From: Pedobacter sp. KBS0701
GTDB lineage: Bacteria; Bacteroidota; Bacteroidia; Sphingobacteriales; Sphingobacteriaceae
Assembly (NCBI RefSeq): GCF_005938645.2
Contig: NZ_CP042171.1
Coordinates: 3,906,001 to 3,970,000 of the forward strand
Direction of reading: 5' to 3'
DNA length: 64,000 nucleotides
A program made the translations under genes and the position numbers. Positions 8,967-17,403 of this stretch are shown here, in pieces. Every line of letters starts with the position of its first letter. Position 1 is the stretch's first letter. Under the pieces are notes generated by a model that saw nothing but the letters and a program-made list of their open reading frames with translations, did not search any database and was not told the DNA's origin.

Positions 8967-9527
8967 ATGACTCACCCAGAGCCTGAAAAATCTGAAGATT
9001 TAATGAATCGTCTAAAACTGGGCGACAAGCAGGCTTACGAAAAAATATATTTCGCCTATAGTAACGAGCTGTTATTGGCAGCCTACAAAAAAACAGGCGA
9101 TAAGGTAATCGCTGAAGAACTGGTACAGAATATCTTCATCTCTCTTTGGGAAAAACGGCAGGAAGCACAGATCAATAATCTCCAGGCCTATTTGTTTGGT
9201 GCATTGAAGTTAAGTGTAATCAACCACATCAGGAGCCTGGTGATGCAGAATAAGTACATGGAGTACCAAACCCTGACCTATTCAGAAAACCATCAGGATA
9301 CCGCGAATCTGGTCGATCTTCATGATCTTTCTTCCATTATCGAAAAAGGCATTAATTCGCTACCCGAAAAAACACAGGAGATCTTCAGAATGAGCCGTTA
9401 TCAACACCGATCTACCAAAGATATTTCTACTGGTTTAAACATCTCCGAAAAGACTGTAGAATACCATATCACCCAATCTATTAAGAGGATAAAAGAATAC
9501 ATCAAAAACTTTTACATCTTTTTATAA
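8967..9527 (+). CDS. ECF RNA polymerase sigma factor, Bacteroidota-expansion type
   Basis: 186 residues. Region 2 is at about 12-85 (LKLGDKQAYEKIYFAYSNEL, EELVQNIFISLWEKR, NNLQAYLFGALKLSVINHIR), and region 4 with its helix-turn-helix at about 125-180 (SLPEKTQEIFRMSRYQHRST, KDISTGLNISEKTVEYHIT). The sequence matches the sigma-70 'Bacteroides expansion' family that pairs with FecR-like anti-sigma factors and STN-domain TonB receptors. The FecR gene starts 105 bases downstream and the receptor after it, so this sigma factor probably drives the receptor and perhaps the downstream sugar-oxidation genes. Confidence 0.95.
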   Translation: MTHPEPEKSEDLMNRLKLGDKQAYEKIYFAYSNELLLAAYKKTGDKVIAEELVQNIFISLWEKRQEAQINNLQAYLFGALKLSVINHIRSLVMQNKYMEYQTLTYSENHQDTANLVDLHDLSSIIEKGINSLPEKTQEIFRMSRYQHRSTKDISTGLNISEKTVEYHITQSIKRIKEYIKNFYIFL

Positions 9528-9632
9528 CTGATTATCAGTACATTAAAATTTATTTCTACTTTTATCACGCACAGCTTTAGGGTTTCGCTCCAGTTGTGTT
9601 ACTTGTATAGTATAAGGCCAAATATTCTTTTT

Positions 9633-10652
9633 ATGAACCAGAAATCATTTTACGATTTACTAAGCCGTTATGAAAACGGAAATTGTACTGAAGCTGAAAA
9701 GCTATGGGTAGATAAATGGTATCATAACTTAAATAACCAGAATTTTAAAGATTTATCATCAACTGCGCTCGAAGAAATGCAGGTGAATACCTGGCTTAAC
9801 ATCAATAACCTTGAAAGCAAATCTACACCAGCGCTTAAAGTTAGAAGACGTTGGCCAAAATTCGCTATTGCAGCATCTATTATTATTGCATTTTTTATTG
9901 CCGGTTTATATTTAAGCAATTACAACCATGCTGAACAATCTTTTATTGATGAAAATGAAGGCTTGACCTTAATCAGCAAAACGAATGAGAGTGATAGCAG
10001 CCTGTTGATATCACTCAGTGATGAAAGCACAGTAATACTTAAACCACAGGCGAATATTATTTACCCGAAGGTTTTTGCGGCTAACAAAAGAACGGTTTAC
10101 TTAAAAGGAAGTGCATTTTTCTCGGTAAGTAAAAATCCTAAGCGCCCGTTTTATGTGTACAATCAAAAATTGGTTGTGCGTGTTTTAGGTACCAGTTTCT
10201 GGGTAAAATCATCAACGGATAAACTTCAGGCTCAGGTTGCAGTAAGAACTGGAAAAGTTCAGATATCCGAAAATCAGAAAAGCTCACTCTTCACTTTCGA
10301 TAAAGAAAAACTGGCTAAACCAATTCTGCTAACACCCAACCAAAAGGGCATTTTTGCTGACCACAAATTAAATAAAACATTGGTGAGCAAGCCTATTCCA
10401 TTGGCCGAAGCTTATAATCTACCCACAAGCCTGAGCTATAATTTTAAAGAAGAAAGCATTAAAGAAATTTTCAAAACCTTATCTGAAGCTTACGGGATAG
10501 AGATAAAATCGGATAATGAGCAGATTTCGACCTATACTTTTACCGGTGATTTAAGCAAAAAAGGGCTATATGAGCAGCTCGACCTGATCTGCGGAACCAT
10601 CTCAAGCAAATATTACATCCAGGGAACCAGCATTGTGGTTTCCAAAAACTAA
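9633..10652 (+). CDS. FecR-family anti-sigma factor
   Basis: 339 residues from the ATG at 9633 (MNQKSFYDLLSRYENGNCT), the usual start for the family; a codon 39 bases upstream would add an unrelated extension. The cytoplasmic N-terminal part (1-70) ends at RRRWPK, followed by one membrane helix (about 76-95, FAIAASIIIAFFIAGLYL). The periplasmic FecR domain has SLLISLSDESTVILKPQANI, YLKGSAFFSVSKNPKRPFYV and VLGTSFWVKSS, and the C-terminal part (SYNFKEESIKEIFKTLSEAY) resembles an STN-like domain. It holds the upstream sigma factor inactive until the TonB receptor signals substrate binding. Confidence 0.93.
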   Translation: MNQKSFYDLLSRYENGNCTEAEKLWVDKWYHNLNNQNFKDLSSTALEEMQVNTWLNINNLESKSTPALKVRRRWPKFAIAASIIIAFFIAGLYLSNYNHAEQSFIDENEGLTLISKTNESDSSLLISLSDESTVILKPQANIIYPKVFAANKRTVYLKGSAFFSVSKNPKRPFYVYNQKLVVRVLGTSFWVKSSTDKLQAQVAVRTGKVQISENQKSSLFTFDKEKLAKPILLTPNQKGIFADHKLNKTLVSKPIPLAEAYNLPTSLSYNFKEESIKEIFKTLSEAYGIEIKSDNEQISTYTFTGDLSKKGLYEQLDLICGTISSKYYIQGTSIVVSKN

Positions 10653-10738
10653 CCAAATAAAATATGATGAAGAAAAACCACAGCACTAACAGCCCATAGC
10701 GCGGCTCCATTTTCCATAATATTTTTCTAAAAAACAAA

Positions 10739-10803
10739 GCCGACAATGTGGGGCATTGCCGGCGAGTTAAATACATTAGAAATGTATTCATGGTATTTCC
10801 ATG
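10739..10803 (+). promoter_or_regulatory. three consecutive hairpins in the leader of the TonB receptor gene
   Basis: Three stems lie one after another between fecR and the receptor: GCCGACAATG/CATTGCCGGC (10739-10763, one mismatch), AATACATT/AATGTATT (10770-10788), and CATGG/CCATG (10789-10803). None is followed by a T run, so they are not simple terminators. They may form a structured 5' leader or protect processed mRNA ends; role unknown. Confidence 0.45.
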
Positions 10804-10843
10804 TCCAATAAATCCAATCATTTAATGAACAATAACCAAATTT

Positions 10844-13774
10844 ATGAAAAAAAATCAACTTATTTCGCTGGCGATATATGCAATGAGAATTTCGATTTAC
10901 CAAATACTTGCAATAATAATTTTTACTTGTGGTGCTTTTGCAAAAAATGTCGACGCCCAAGACTTTCTCAACAAATCAATTTCGATCAAAGCTGATCAAA
11001 CAGATATTAAAACCATTATAGAAAAAACAGAACAATTAGCCAATGTTAAATTTGTTTACAGTCCGCAATTAATAAACTCCGGCCGTAAAGTTTCTATTAA
11101 TGTAGTTAACCAAAAGCTTAAATACTTTCTTGAGAATTCGCTAAAACGTTATGACGTGGGATATAGGATAGTTAAAGATCAGATTTTGCTCTATTCTATC
11201 CCCGCCAATAACAATCTCGAACTCTTAAAAACTTTCGAAGGCATTGTAACCGGAAAAGTAACCGATAGCAAGGGCAATGCCATTCCAGGAGTTTCGGTTA
11301 CCGTAAAAGGGAAATCAATCGGAACCACAACCGACGAAAATGGGGCTTTTGCTTTAAAAGGCTTAACGGTTGATAGCCGCGTACTCGTGGTGAGATATGT
11401 AGGCTTCATATCTAAAGAAGTCAGCCTATCACCAGGCAATTCCGACGAAAACCTGAACATCAGTCTATCAGAAGATAACCTACAGTTAGAAAGTGTGATG
11501 GTAACCGGTGGTAATCCAAAGAAAAAATTAGAAAGCAGTGTGGCCTTAACCTCGGTGAGTAATAAAGATATCACCAACAGGGCACCCTTAAACAGTACCG
11601 ATTTATTAAAAGCTATACCAGGCCTGACCGTAGAAAGTACGGGTGGCGATGGTCCGGGCAACGTTTGGGTAAGGGGCTTTCCACAACAGGGTGGTTATAT
11701 TTTCTTAGGCATACAAGAAGATGGTTTACCGCTTTTACCAACAGGTTTCAATACCAACCCATCAGTAGATCAATACTATAAAACAGACTTAACCATACAG
11801 AATATCGAAGCAATTAGAGGGGGAAATGCCTCGATTATTCAAGCCAATACGCCAGGTGCTGTAGTAAACAACATCAGTTACGCGGGCGCCGATAAACAAT
11901 ATGGCCAGTTTAAATTCACCACAGGTTTTTCACAAGGCTTATACCGTTTTGATGGGAATACCGGTGGAAAAATAAACGATCAGATTAAATATAACATTGG
12001 TGGTTTTTACCGTACCGATAACGGCGTGGTAGAACAGGGCTTTAACCCGGCCAACCAGGGTGGACAGATTAAAGGCAACATGACTTTTAATTTCAAAAAC
12101 AATAAAGGCTTTTTCAGGGTGTATGGTAAATACCTTAATGACAAAGTCCAGTTCTTACTAACGAGTTATTACCCTTACGATGGTACCGGGAAACCAACCA
12201 CTTACCGGGATTATAATATGGCTTCACAATCAATCTTACCGGTTCAAACCGAATGGAGTTATAACGATCCTTCAACCGGAAACCATAATTTTAGTCTAAC
12301 AGATGGTATCCATACCAAATTGGGTTCAGCAGGTTTCCAGTTCAATTACCTAACCGATAGCGGCTGGCAGATAGTGAACAATTTCCGTTATCAAAATACG
12401 CATACAAACTCAACCTATACCGTTCCGGCAGGAATTACAGCGAGAACAGCGGCTACACCCTATTATTACCCTGGAGGTGCCGTTGCACCGTTTGTAACCG
12501 GAGATTATGTAATTACATCAAACGCACAGGGACAGATTAACAGCGATGTTCAAATTATTGATTACCTGGATCTGAAAAAGACTTTTAAAAATCATAGTTT
12601 AAATATCGGCGCAGGTATTCATCAATACAATCGCGACGATTTACGCTATGCATTTAGATCTTTTACAGAATTTAAGGAGCACCCAAGTATCATCTTACAG
12701 TCGCCAACAGCAACAGAAAGAACAATTCAAACCAAAAACACCTTTATTGGCGATACCAGAACATTATCAGCTTATGCTGGTGATGAGATTAAAATATCCG
12801 AAAAATGGCGTTTAGATATCGGAGCGAGAATTGATAACCAGAATGTTAAGGGAGACAGACCTTATTATGCACTTAATTCGAATGGCACTGTAAATATTGC
12901 AGCGCCAGCCACTCCAACCATACTGGGTTATACCAGCTATGATGAAACCTTAACCAACTGGGCAGCATCAATAGGCGCAAATTATAAGATAAGCACTACT
13001 GCAAGTATGTTTGCACGGGCTACAAAAGCTTATAACGCACCAAATATAGGCGATTATAATGCTTCAGGATATAATGGTGCAAACATTAAAAAACGCCCGG
13101 TTTATTTAGGCGAAGTAGGTTTTAAATATGCAAAAAACAACCTGGCAATTTTTGCATCAGGAAGTTATTCTGCCATTAAAAATGTTTCGTTAACGATTAA
13201 TGTGCCTACGACAGCAGCTGGAACACAAGCACTGGTGGCCTTTGGCTCTACACGTACCTGGAGTGCCGAGTATGAAGTTTCCTACAAAATATTTAAACCG
13301 CTAAGCTTACGCTTAACCGGAACACTGCAAGATTCTAAATACACCGATTATGAAGCAAATACAAGTGGAAACGCCGCTGTAGCAGCCGAATTTGGAGACC
13401 GTGTATATAGTTTTACCGGCAAAAGAACCGAAAGGGTACCTGTATTGAATACAGAGCTAGGTGCCAACTACGATTACAAAAACTTTAACCTGTATGTAGC
13501 AGCCAATTATGTTGGCAGCCGTTTTACCTCACCTAGCGGAAGTTACGAGCTTCCATCCTATGTGGTAATGAAAGCCGGAGCAGGATATAATTTTACTAAA
13601 AAGATTTCAATAAGATTTTGGGCAGACAACTTGTTAAATGCAAAAGTGTTGACAGAGGGCGATGTTCGTGGAGATCAGTTCAGAGATTTCTCAACCGTAA
13701 CACCTGGCACATTAATGATTGGCAGAACTTTACTACAACGTACCTTCTGGGGATCATTAGCTTATTCATTCTAA
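10844..13774 (+). CDS. FecA-type TonB-dependent receptor with STN and carboxypeptidase-like domains
   Basis: 976 residues. After a long signal segment (to about residue 38, VDAQ) comes an STN signalling domain (about 45-120: LNKSISIKADQTDIKTIIEK, VKFVYSPQLI), then a carboxypeptidase-regulatory-like domain (about 133-210: GKVTDSKGNAIPGVSVTVKG, VRYVGFISKEVSL), the plug (ALTSVSNKDITNRAP, DLLKAIPGLTVES, VWVRGFPQQGG) and a 22-strand barrel ending in RTFWGSLAYSF. The STN domain fits trans-envelope signalling to the FecR/sigma pair just upstream. No SusD partner follows, so it is a FecA/siderophore-style or small-ligand receptor, not a SusCD pair. Ligand unknown; the downstream sugar genes suggest a glycoside. 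Confidence 0.94.
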   Translation: MKKNQLISLAIYAMRISIYQILAIIIFTCGAFAKNVDAQDFLNKSISIKADQTDIKTIIEKTEQLANVKFVYSPQLINSGRKVSINVVNQKLKYFLENSLKRYDVGYRIVKDQILLYSIPANNNLELLKTFEGIVTGKVTDSKGNAIPGVSVTVKGKSIGTTTDENGAFALKGLTVDSRVLVVRYVGFISKEVSLSPGNSDENLNISLSEDNLQLESVMVTGGNPKKKLESSVALTSVSNKDITNRAPLNSTDLLKAIPGLTVESTGGDGPGNVWVRGFPQQGGYIFLGIQEDGLPLLPTGFNTNPSVDQYYKTDLTIQNIEAIRGGNASIIQANTPGAVVNNISYAGADKQYGQFKFTTGFSQGLYRFDGNTGGKINDQIKYNIGGFYRTDNGVVEQGFNPANQGGQIKGNMTFNFKNNKGFFRVYGKYLNDKVQFLLTSYYPYDGTGKPTTYRDYNMASQSILPVQTEWSYNDPSTGNHNFSLTDGIHTKLGSAGFQFNYLTDSGWQIVNNFRYQNTHTNSTYTVPAGITARTAATPYYYPGGAVAPFVTGDYVITSNAQGQINSDVQIIDYLDLKKTFKNHSLNIGAGIHQYNRDDLRYAFRSFTEFKEHPSIILQSPTATERTIQTKNTFIGDTRTLSAYAGDEIKISEKWRLDIGARIDNQNVKGDRPYYALNSNGTVNIAAPATPTILGYTSYDETLTNWAASIGANYKISTTASMFARATKAYNAPNIGDYNASGYNGANIKKRPVYLGEVGFKYAKNNLAIFASGSYSAIKNVSLTINVPTTAAGTQALVAFGSTRTWSAEYEVSYKIFKPLSLRLTGTLQDSKYTDYEANTSGNAAVAAEFGDRVYSFTGKRTERVPVLNTELGANYDYKNFNLYVAANYVGSRFTSPSGSYELPSYVVMKAGAGYNFTKKISIRFWADNLLNAKVLTEGDVRGDQFRDFSTVTPGTLMIGRTLLQRTFWGSLAYSF

Positions 13775-13780
13775 ACAAAT

Positions 13781-13809
13781 AAAACCGGAGTTCACGCTCC
13801 GGTTTTTTT
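13781..13809 (+). terminator. terminator after the TonB receptor gene
   Basis: 10-bp stem AAAACCGGAG / CTCCGGTTTT, 6-base loop, T7 run. It lies between the receptor and the next gene, whose ATG follows 13 bases later, so read-through may be needed to express that gene from the same promoter. Confidence 0.9.
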
Positions 13810-13822
13810 ATTCTAAAACATC

Positions 13823-14728
13823 ATGACAACAAGAAGATCATTTTTACAAAAAGTAAGCGTTGCCGGGGCAGCAGCTTTTTTAAGTCCATCCATTATTACA
13901 ACAGCTTTAGCACAATCGGCGAAGGTTTCAAAAATCGGAATTGGTCTTTTCACCCTACGCGAACAATTAACGGCAGATGTAAAGGCCACTATTGAACGGG
14001 TAGCTAAAATCGGCTATAAACAAGTTGAAACCTATTACGGCTATCCGGGGAAATATGAAGTGAAAGGATTCTGGGGACTGGAAGCCAAAAATTTCAATGC
14101 ATTATTAAAAGCCAACGGTCTCTCCTCTCCCAGCGGACATTACAACGTCACGGAGTTTTTATCCTCTGGCGATGATAAAGTGTTAAAATCGCACATCGAA
14201 ACCGCAGCTACTGTTAACCAGAAATATTTTGTTATCCCTGCTTTACCGACTGATATCAGGGCCAATGGAACATTAGATGATTATAAACGCATGGCTGCCA
14301 AATTTAACCAGGCAGCCGAACTTTGCCAAAAATCAGGCTTAAAATTGGCTTACCATAACCATAACTTCGAATTTAAAGATCAGGGAAATGGGGTTACAGG
14401 TTATGAAACCTTGCTTACTGAAACCGACGCCAATATGGTAGGTTTTGAACTCGATATCTTTTGGGCGGTAAATGCAGGTTTGAACCCGGTTGATATGTTC
14501 AAGAAAAATCCAGGCCGTTATAAAATGTTTCATGTTAAGGATATGGACAAAGCAGATAAAGCCGTTTTCGTAGAAGTAGGCTCCGGCAGGATCGATTTCA
14601 AAAGCATTTTCGCCGCATCAAAATTAGCTGGTGTAGATTATATTTTTACAGAACAGGACATCATTAAAAAGGAACCTTACGAGAGTATTACAGAAAGTTA
14701 TAATTACATCAGAAAAAATCTGCTTTAG
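13823..14728 (+). CDS. Tat-exported xylose-isomerase-like TIM barrel (sugar phosphate isomerase/epimerase family)
   Basis: 301 residues. The N terminus MTTRRSFLQKVSVAGAAAFL is a twin-arginine leader, so the folded enzyme is probably periplasmic. The AP-endonuclease-2/xylose-isomerase-like barrel has GLFTLREQL, KIGYKQVETYYGY, SPSGHYNV, the metal-region motifs LAYHNHNFEF, FELDIFW, HVKDMDKADK, and the conserved Glu in FTEQD. It is clearly related to the two paralogues at 24724 and 25608. In described 3-keto-glycoside pathways, proteins of this superfamily catalyse elimination, hydration or isomerisation of keto-sugars; that is the best guess here. It is the last gene after the receptor, separated from it by a terminator. 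Confidence 0.85.
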   Translation: MTTRRSFLQKVSVAGAAAFLSPSIITTALAQSAKVSKIGIGLFTLREQLTADVKATIERVAKIGYKQVETYYGYPGKYEVKGFWGLEAKNFNALLKANGLSSPSGHYNVTEFLSSGDDKVLKSHIETAATVNQKYFVIPALPTDIRANGTLDDYKRMAAKFNQAAELCQKSGLKLAYHNHNFEFKDQGNGVTGYETLLTETDANMVGFELDIFWAVNAGLNPVDMFKKNPGRYKMFHVKDMDKADKAVFVEVGSGRIDFKSIFAASKLAGVDYIFTEQDIIKKEPYESITESYNYIRKNLL

Positions 14729-15007
14729 TCTGATTTTAGCCTTAAAAAGGCTATGTTTTTGGATATATTAGTAAATAATATGTCAGCCCGTACTAAATGT
14801 ACTTTTTACACCAAGTAAATTTGAGATAAAAACAGGGTTTAAATAGCAATCAGGCAGTAAAATAACTATTATTTAGAATTATTCTATAAGGTAACAATGA
14901 TATTGCAAACTGATAATTTAACTTAAAAAATTAATTGTTTACGTTATATTTTTTCTAATATTACTAATTCAACACATAAATAACCAAAATATAAAATCAT
15001 AAAGACG
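14729..15007. other. AT-rich gap before the GMC dehydrogenase genes
   Basis: 279 bases with no open frame of interest and no clear TAnnTTTG box. It should hold the promoter of the long plus-strand gene run that begins at 15008, but I could not place it. Confidence 0.4.
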
Positions 15008-15592
15008 ATGCACAGAAGAGAAGCACTCAAAAACGTTGCATTTTTGCTGGGAGGAGCAATCTCGGCAAGTACAATGGGCGTGTTATTTGAAAGTTTTACG
15101 CTCCCCGAAAATGAAAAAAACTTCGTAAGCTATTCGCTTGAAGACGAAAAGATCTTTGCAGAATTTGCTGACATTATTGTCCCGACGACCAAATCCTCTG
15201 CAGGTGCCAAGGCCGCAGGTTTAGGTAAGTTTATTCCGATGATGATGAAAGATTGTTACCCTGCAACCATGCAAACCTCCTTTGCACAAGGATTTAAAGA
15301 TCTTCAGGCAAAATCAATGAAAGATTTCGGGAAAAGCTATATCACTTTAACACCGGCCGACCGCAAAAAGTTAATGATCGATTTGAGGGCAATCGCACTT
15401 GCACAAAAAGATGGCCAATCAGAAGAGAACAAAGATTTAGTTTACTTTTTTATCACGGCAAGAGATTTGACCTTACTCGGTTACTATTCTTCAGAAATTG
15501 GTTGCACCAAAGCAAGGGAATATGTCCTTATTCCGGGCCGATATGATGGCAATGCGCCATTAAAGCCAGGCCAAAGATCCTGGGCAACCTAA
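15008..15592 (+). CDS. GMC dehydrogenase small subunit (gluconate 2-dehydrogenase subunit 3 family)
   Basis: 194 residues with a twin-arginine leader (MHRREALKNVAFLLGGAISA). The body matches gluconate 2-dehydrogenase subunit 3: EDEKIFAEFADIIVPTT, AAGLGKFIPMMMKDCY, LLGYYSSEIGCTKAREYV. In this family the small subunit carries the Tat signal and brings the FAD-bearing large subunit, which has none, across the membrane as a complex. The gene for that large subunit starts 25 bases downstream. Related pairs include glucoside 3-dehydrogenase, which oxidises the C3 hydroxyl of sugars in the periplasm. Confidence 0.9.
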   Translation: MHRREALKNVAFLLGGAISASTMGVLFESFTLPENEKNFVSYSLEDEKIFAEFADIIVPTTKSSAGAKAAGLGKFIPMMMKDCYPATMQTSFAQGFKDLQAKSMKDFGKSYITLTPADRKKLMIDLRAIALAQKDGQSEENKDLVYFFITARDLTLLGYYSSEIGCTKAREYVLIPGRYDGNAPLKPGQRSWAT

Positions 15593-15617
15593 CTTCTAAT
15601 CACAACTACAAAACATC

Positions 15618-17318
15618 ATGAATTTAAATACCAATTTAAAAGCAGAAAATACTTACGATGCTATTGTTATAGGATCGGGGATTAGTGGCGGCTGGGCTGC
15701 AAAAGAACTTACCGAAAAGGGCTTACGTGTACTGATGCTCGAAAGAGGGATGAACATTGAGCACATTACCGGGTACGAAAATGCAATGAAAAATCCCTGG
15801 GATTTTAAACATGCAGGTAAACTTACCGAAGAGCAAAAACGTACCCACCCGGTACAAAAAAGAGATTACCCCTACCAGGAAGCAAATGAAAAATGGTGGG
15901 TAAACGATTTAGAATGTCCATATACTGAAGACAAACGTTTCGATTGGTACCGCGGTTTCCACGTGGGAGGTAAATCGTTAATGTGGGGCCGTCAGAGCTA
16001 CCGTTTAAGCGACCATAATTTTGAAGATAATGCAAAAGATGGTCATGGAAGCGATTGGCCGGTTCGTTATGCAGAACTTTCGCCATGGTACGATTATGCA
16101 GAGCGTTTTGCCGGCATCAGTGGTTCTAAAGAAAACTGGCCTACTTGTCCGGATGGTGATTTTTTACCTCCGATGGATTTAAACATTGTAGAAAAATCAG
16201 TAAAAGCCCGTGTTGAAGAACATTATAAAAGAGAACGTATCATCATGATTGGCCGTGTTGCCAATCTTACTGTTCCACATAAAGGTCGTGGTAATTGTCA
16301 ATACAGGAACCTGTGTAGCCGTGGTTGTCCATTTGGTGCTTATTTCAGTACGCAGTCTTCTACCCTTCCTGCAGCAATGGCAACCAAACGTTTAACATTA
16401 AGGCCATATTCTATCGTAAATCATATTATTTATGATAAAGATACCAAGAAAGCCAAAGGTGTAATGGTTATTGACGCACAAACCAACAAAACAATGGAGT
16501 TTTATGCGAAAATTGTTTTTGTAAACGGTTCTACATTAGCTTCTACATTCATTCTGCTAAATTCAACATCAGAAGCACATCCAAACGGATTAGGTAACGG
16601 TAGTGGTCAATTGGGTCATAATTTAATGGATCACCATTTTCGTTGCGGCGCATCCGGAGAGGCTGAAGGCTTTGACGATAAATATACCTATGGCCGCCGT
16701 GCAAATGGAATTTATGTACCAAGGTATCAAAACATCGGTAACGATAAACGCGATTACTTACGTGGATTCGGTTACCAGGGCGGCGCAAGCAGAAACAACT
16801 GGCAAAATGATGTTGCAGAGTTATCATTTGGTGCTGACCTGAAACAAAAAATGACCACTCCAGGAAAATGGACTATGGGATTAGGCGGTTTCGGAGAAAT
16901 GTTACCTTACTATGAAAACAAGGTTTACATTGATAAAACCAAAAAAGATAAGTGGGGGCAGCCCGTATTGGCAATTGATTGCGAATATAAAGAAAATGAG
17001 AAAAAAATGCGTGTGGATATGATGAACGATGCTGCAGAAATGTTGGAAAAAGCAGGTATCAAAAACATTAAAACCTACGATGCAGGCTGTTATCCAGGTA
17101 TGGCAATCCACGAAATGGGTACCGCTAGAATGGGCAATGATCCAAAAACTTCTGTGCTGAATAAATGGAACCAGATGCACGAAGTAAACAATGTTTTTGT
17201 AACTGACGGATCGTGCATGCCATCAATTGCTTGCCAAAACCCTTCATTAACATTTATGGCATTAACTGCGCGCGCTGCAGATTATGCTGTAAAAGAACTA
17301 AAGAAAAAGAATATCTAG
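15618..17318 (+). CDS. GMC-family FAD oxidoreductase, large subunit (candidate glucoside 3-dehydrogenase)
   Basis: 566 residues, no signal peptide. FAD-binding Rossmann motif at the N terminus (AIVIGSGISGGWAAKELTEK), FAD-contact region GFHVGGKSLMWGRQSYR, a Cys-rich segment (NCQYRNLCSRGCPFGAY) typical of the gluconate/glucoside dehydrogenase branch, and the C-terminal GMC_oxred_C part with the catalytic His region AIHEMGTARMG and NPSLTFMALTARAADYAV. It oxidises a sugar hydroxyl and passes electrons to a cytochrome c, for which a gene lies at 19723. The Tat-bearing partner is immediately upstream. C3-specific glycoside oxidation is inferred from the DUF1080 and TIM-barrel neighbours. Confidence 0.88.
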   Translation: MNLNTNLKAENTYDAIVIGSGISGGWAAKELTEKGLRVLMLERGMNIEHITGYENAMKNPWDFKHAGKLTEEQKRTHPVQKRDYPYQEANEKWWVNDLECPYTEDKRFDWYRGFHVGGKSLMWGRQSYRLSDHNFEDNAKDGHGSDWPVRYAELSPWYDYAERFAGISGSKENWPTCPDGDFLPPMDLNIVEKSVKARVEEHYKRERIIMIGRVANLTVPHKGRGNCQYRNLCSRGCPFGAYFSTQSSTLPAAMATKRLTLRPYSIVNHIIYDKDTKKAKGVMVIDAQTNKTMEFYAKIVFVNGSTLASTFILLNSTSEAHPNGLGNGSGQLGHNLMDHHFRCGASGEAEGFDDKYTYGRRANGIYVPRYQNIGNDKRDYLRGFGYQGGASRNNWQNDVAELSFGADLKQKMTTPGKWTMGLGGFGEMLPYYENKVYIDKTKKDKWGQPVLAIDCEYKENEKKMRVDMMNDAAEMLEKAGIKNIKTYDAGCYPGMAIHEMGTARMGNDPKTSVLNKWNQMHEVNNVFVTDGSCMPSIACQNPSLTFMALTARAADYAVKELKKKNI

Positions 17319-17321
17319 AAA

Positions 17322-17395
17322 GGTTTAAGGTAAAAAGGTTTAAGGTATAGGGCTCAGTGTCTCTATGCCCTAAACCTTTAGCCCTATACCCCATA
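17322..17395. repeat. GGTTTAAGGTATAGGGC word repeat with inverted partner
   Basis: Two copies of AAGGTTTAAGGTA on the left and CCCTAAACCT, CCCTATACCCCATACCTC on the right form a loose hairpin filling the 85-base gap between the GMC and Gfo/Idh genes. Similar TTAAACCTTCCGCC / CCCTCTACC words occur at 7697-7724, 42112-42148, 55340-55375 and 57880-57911. Confidence 0.5.
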
Positions 17396-17403
17396 CCTCA
17401 AAA

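Noticed and set aside
10653..10843. A small gene between fecR and the receptor
   Set aside because: Minus-strand frames here overlap the hairpins and carry no protein features.
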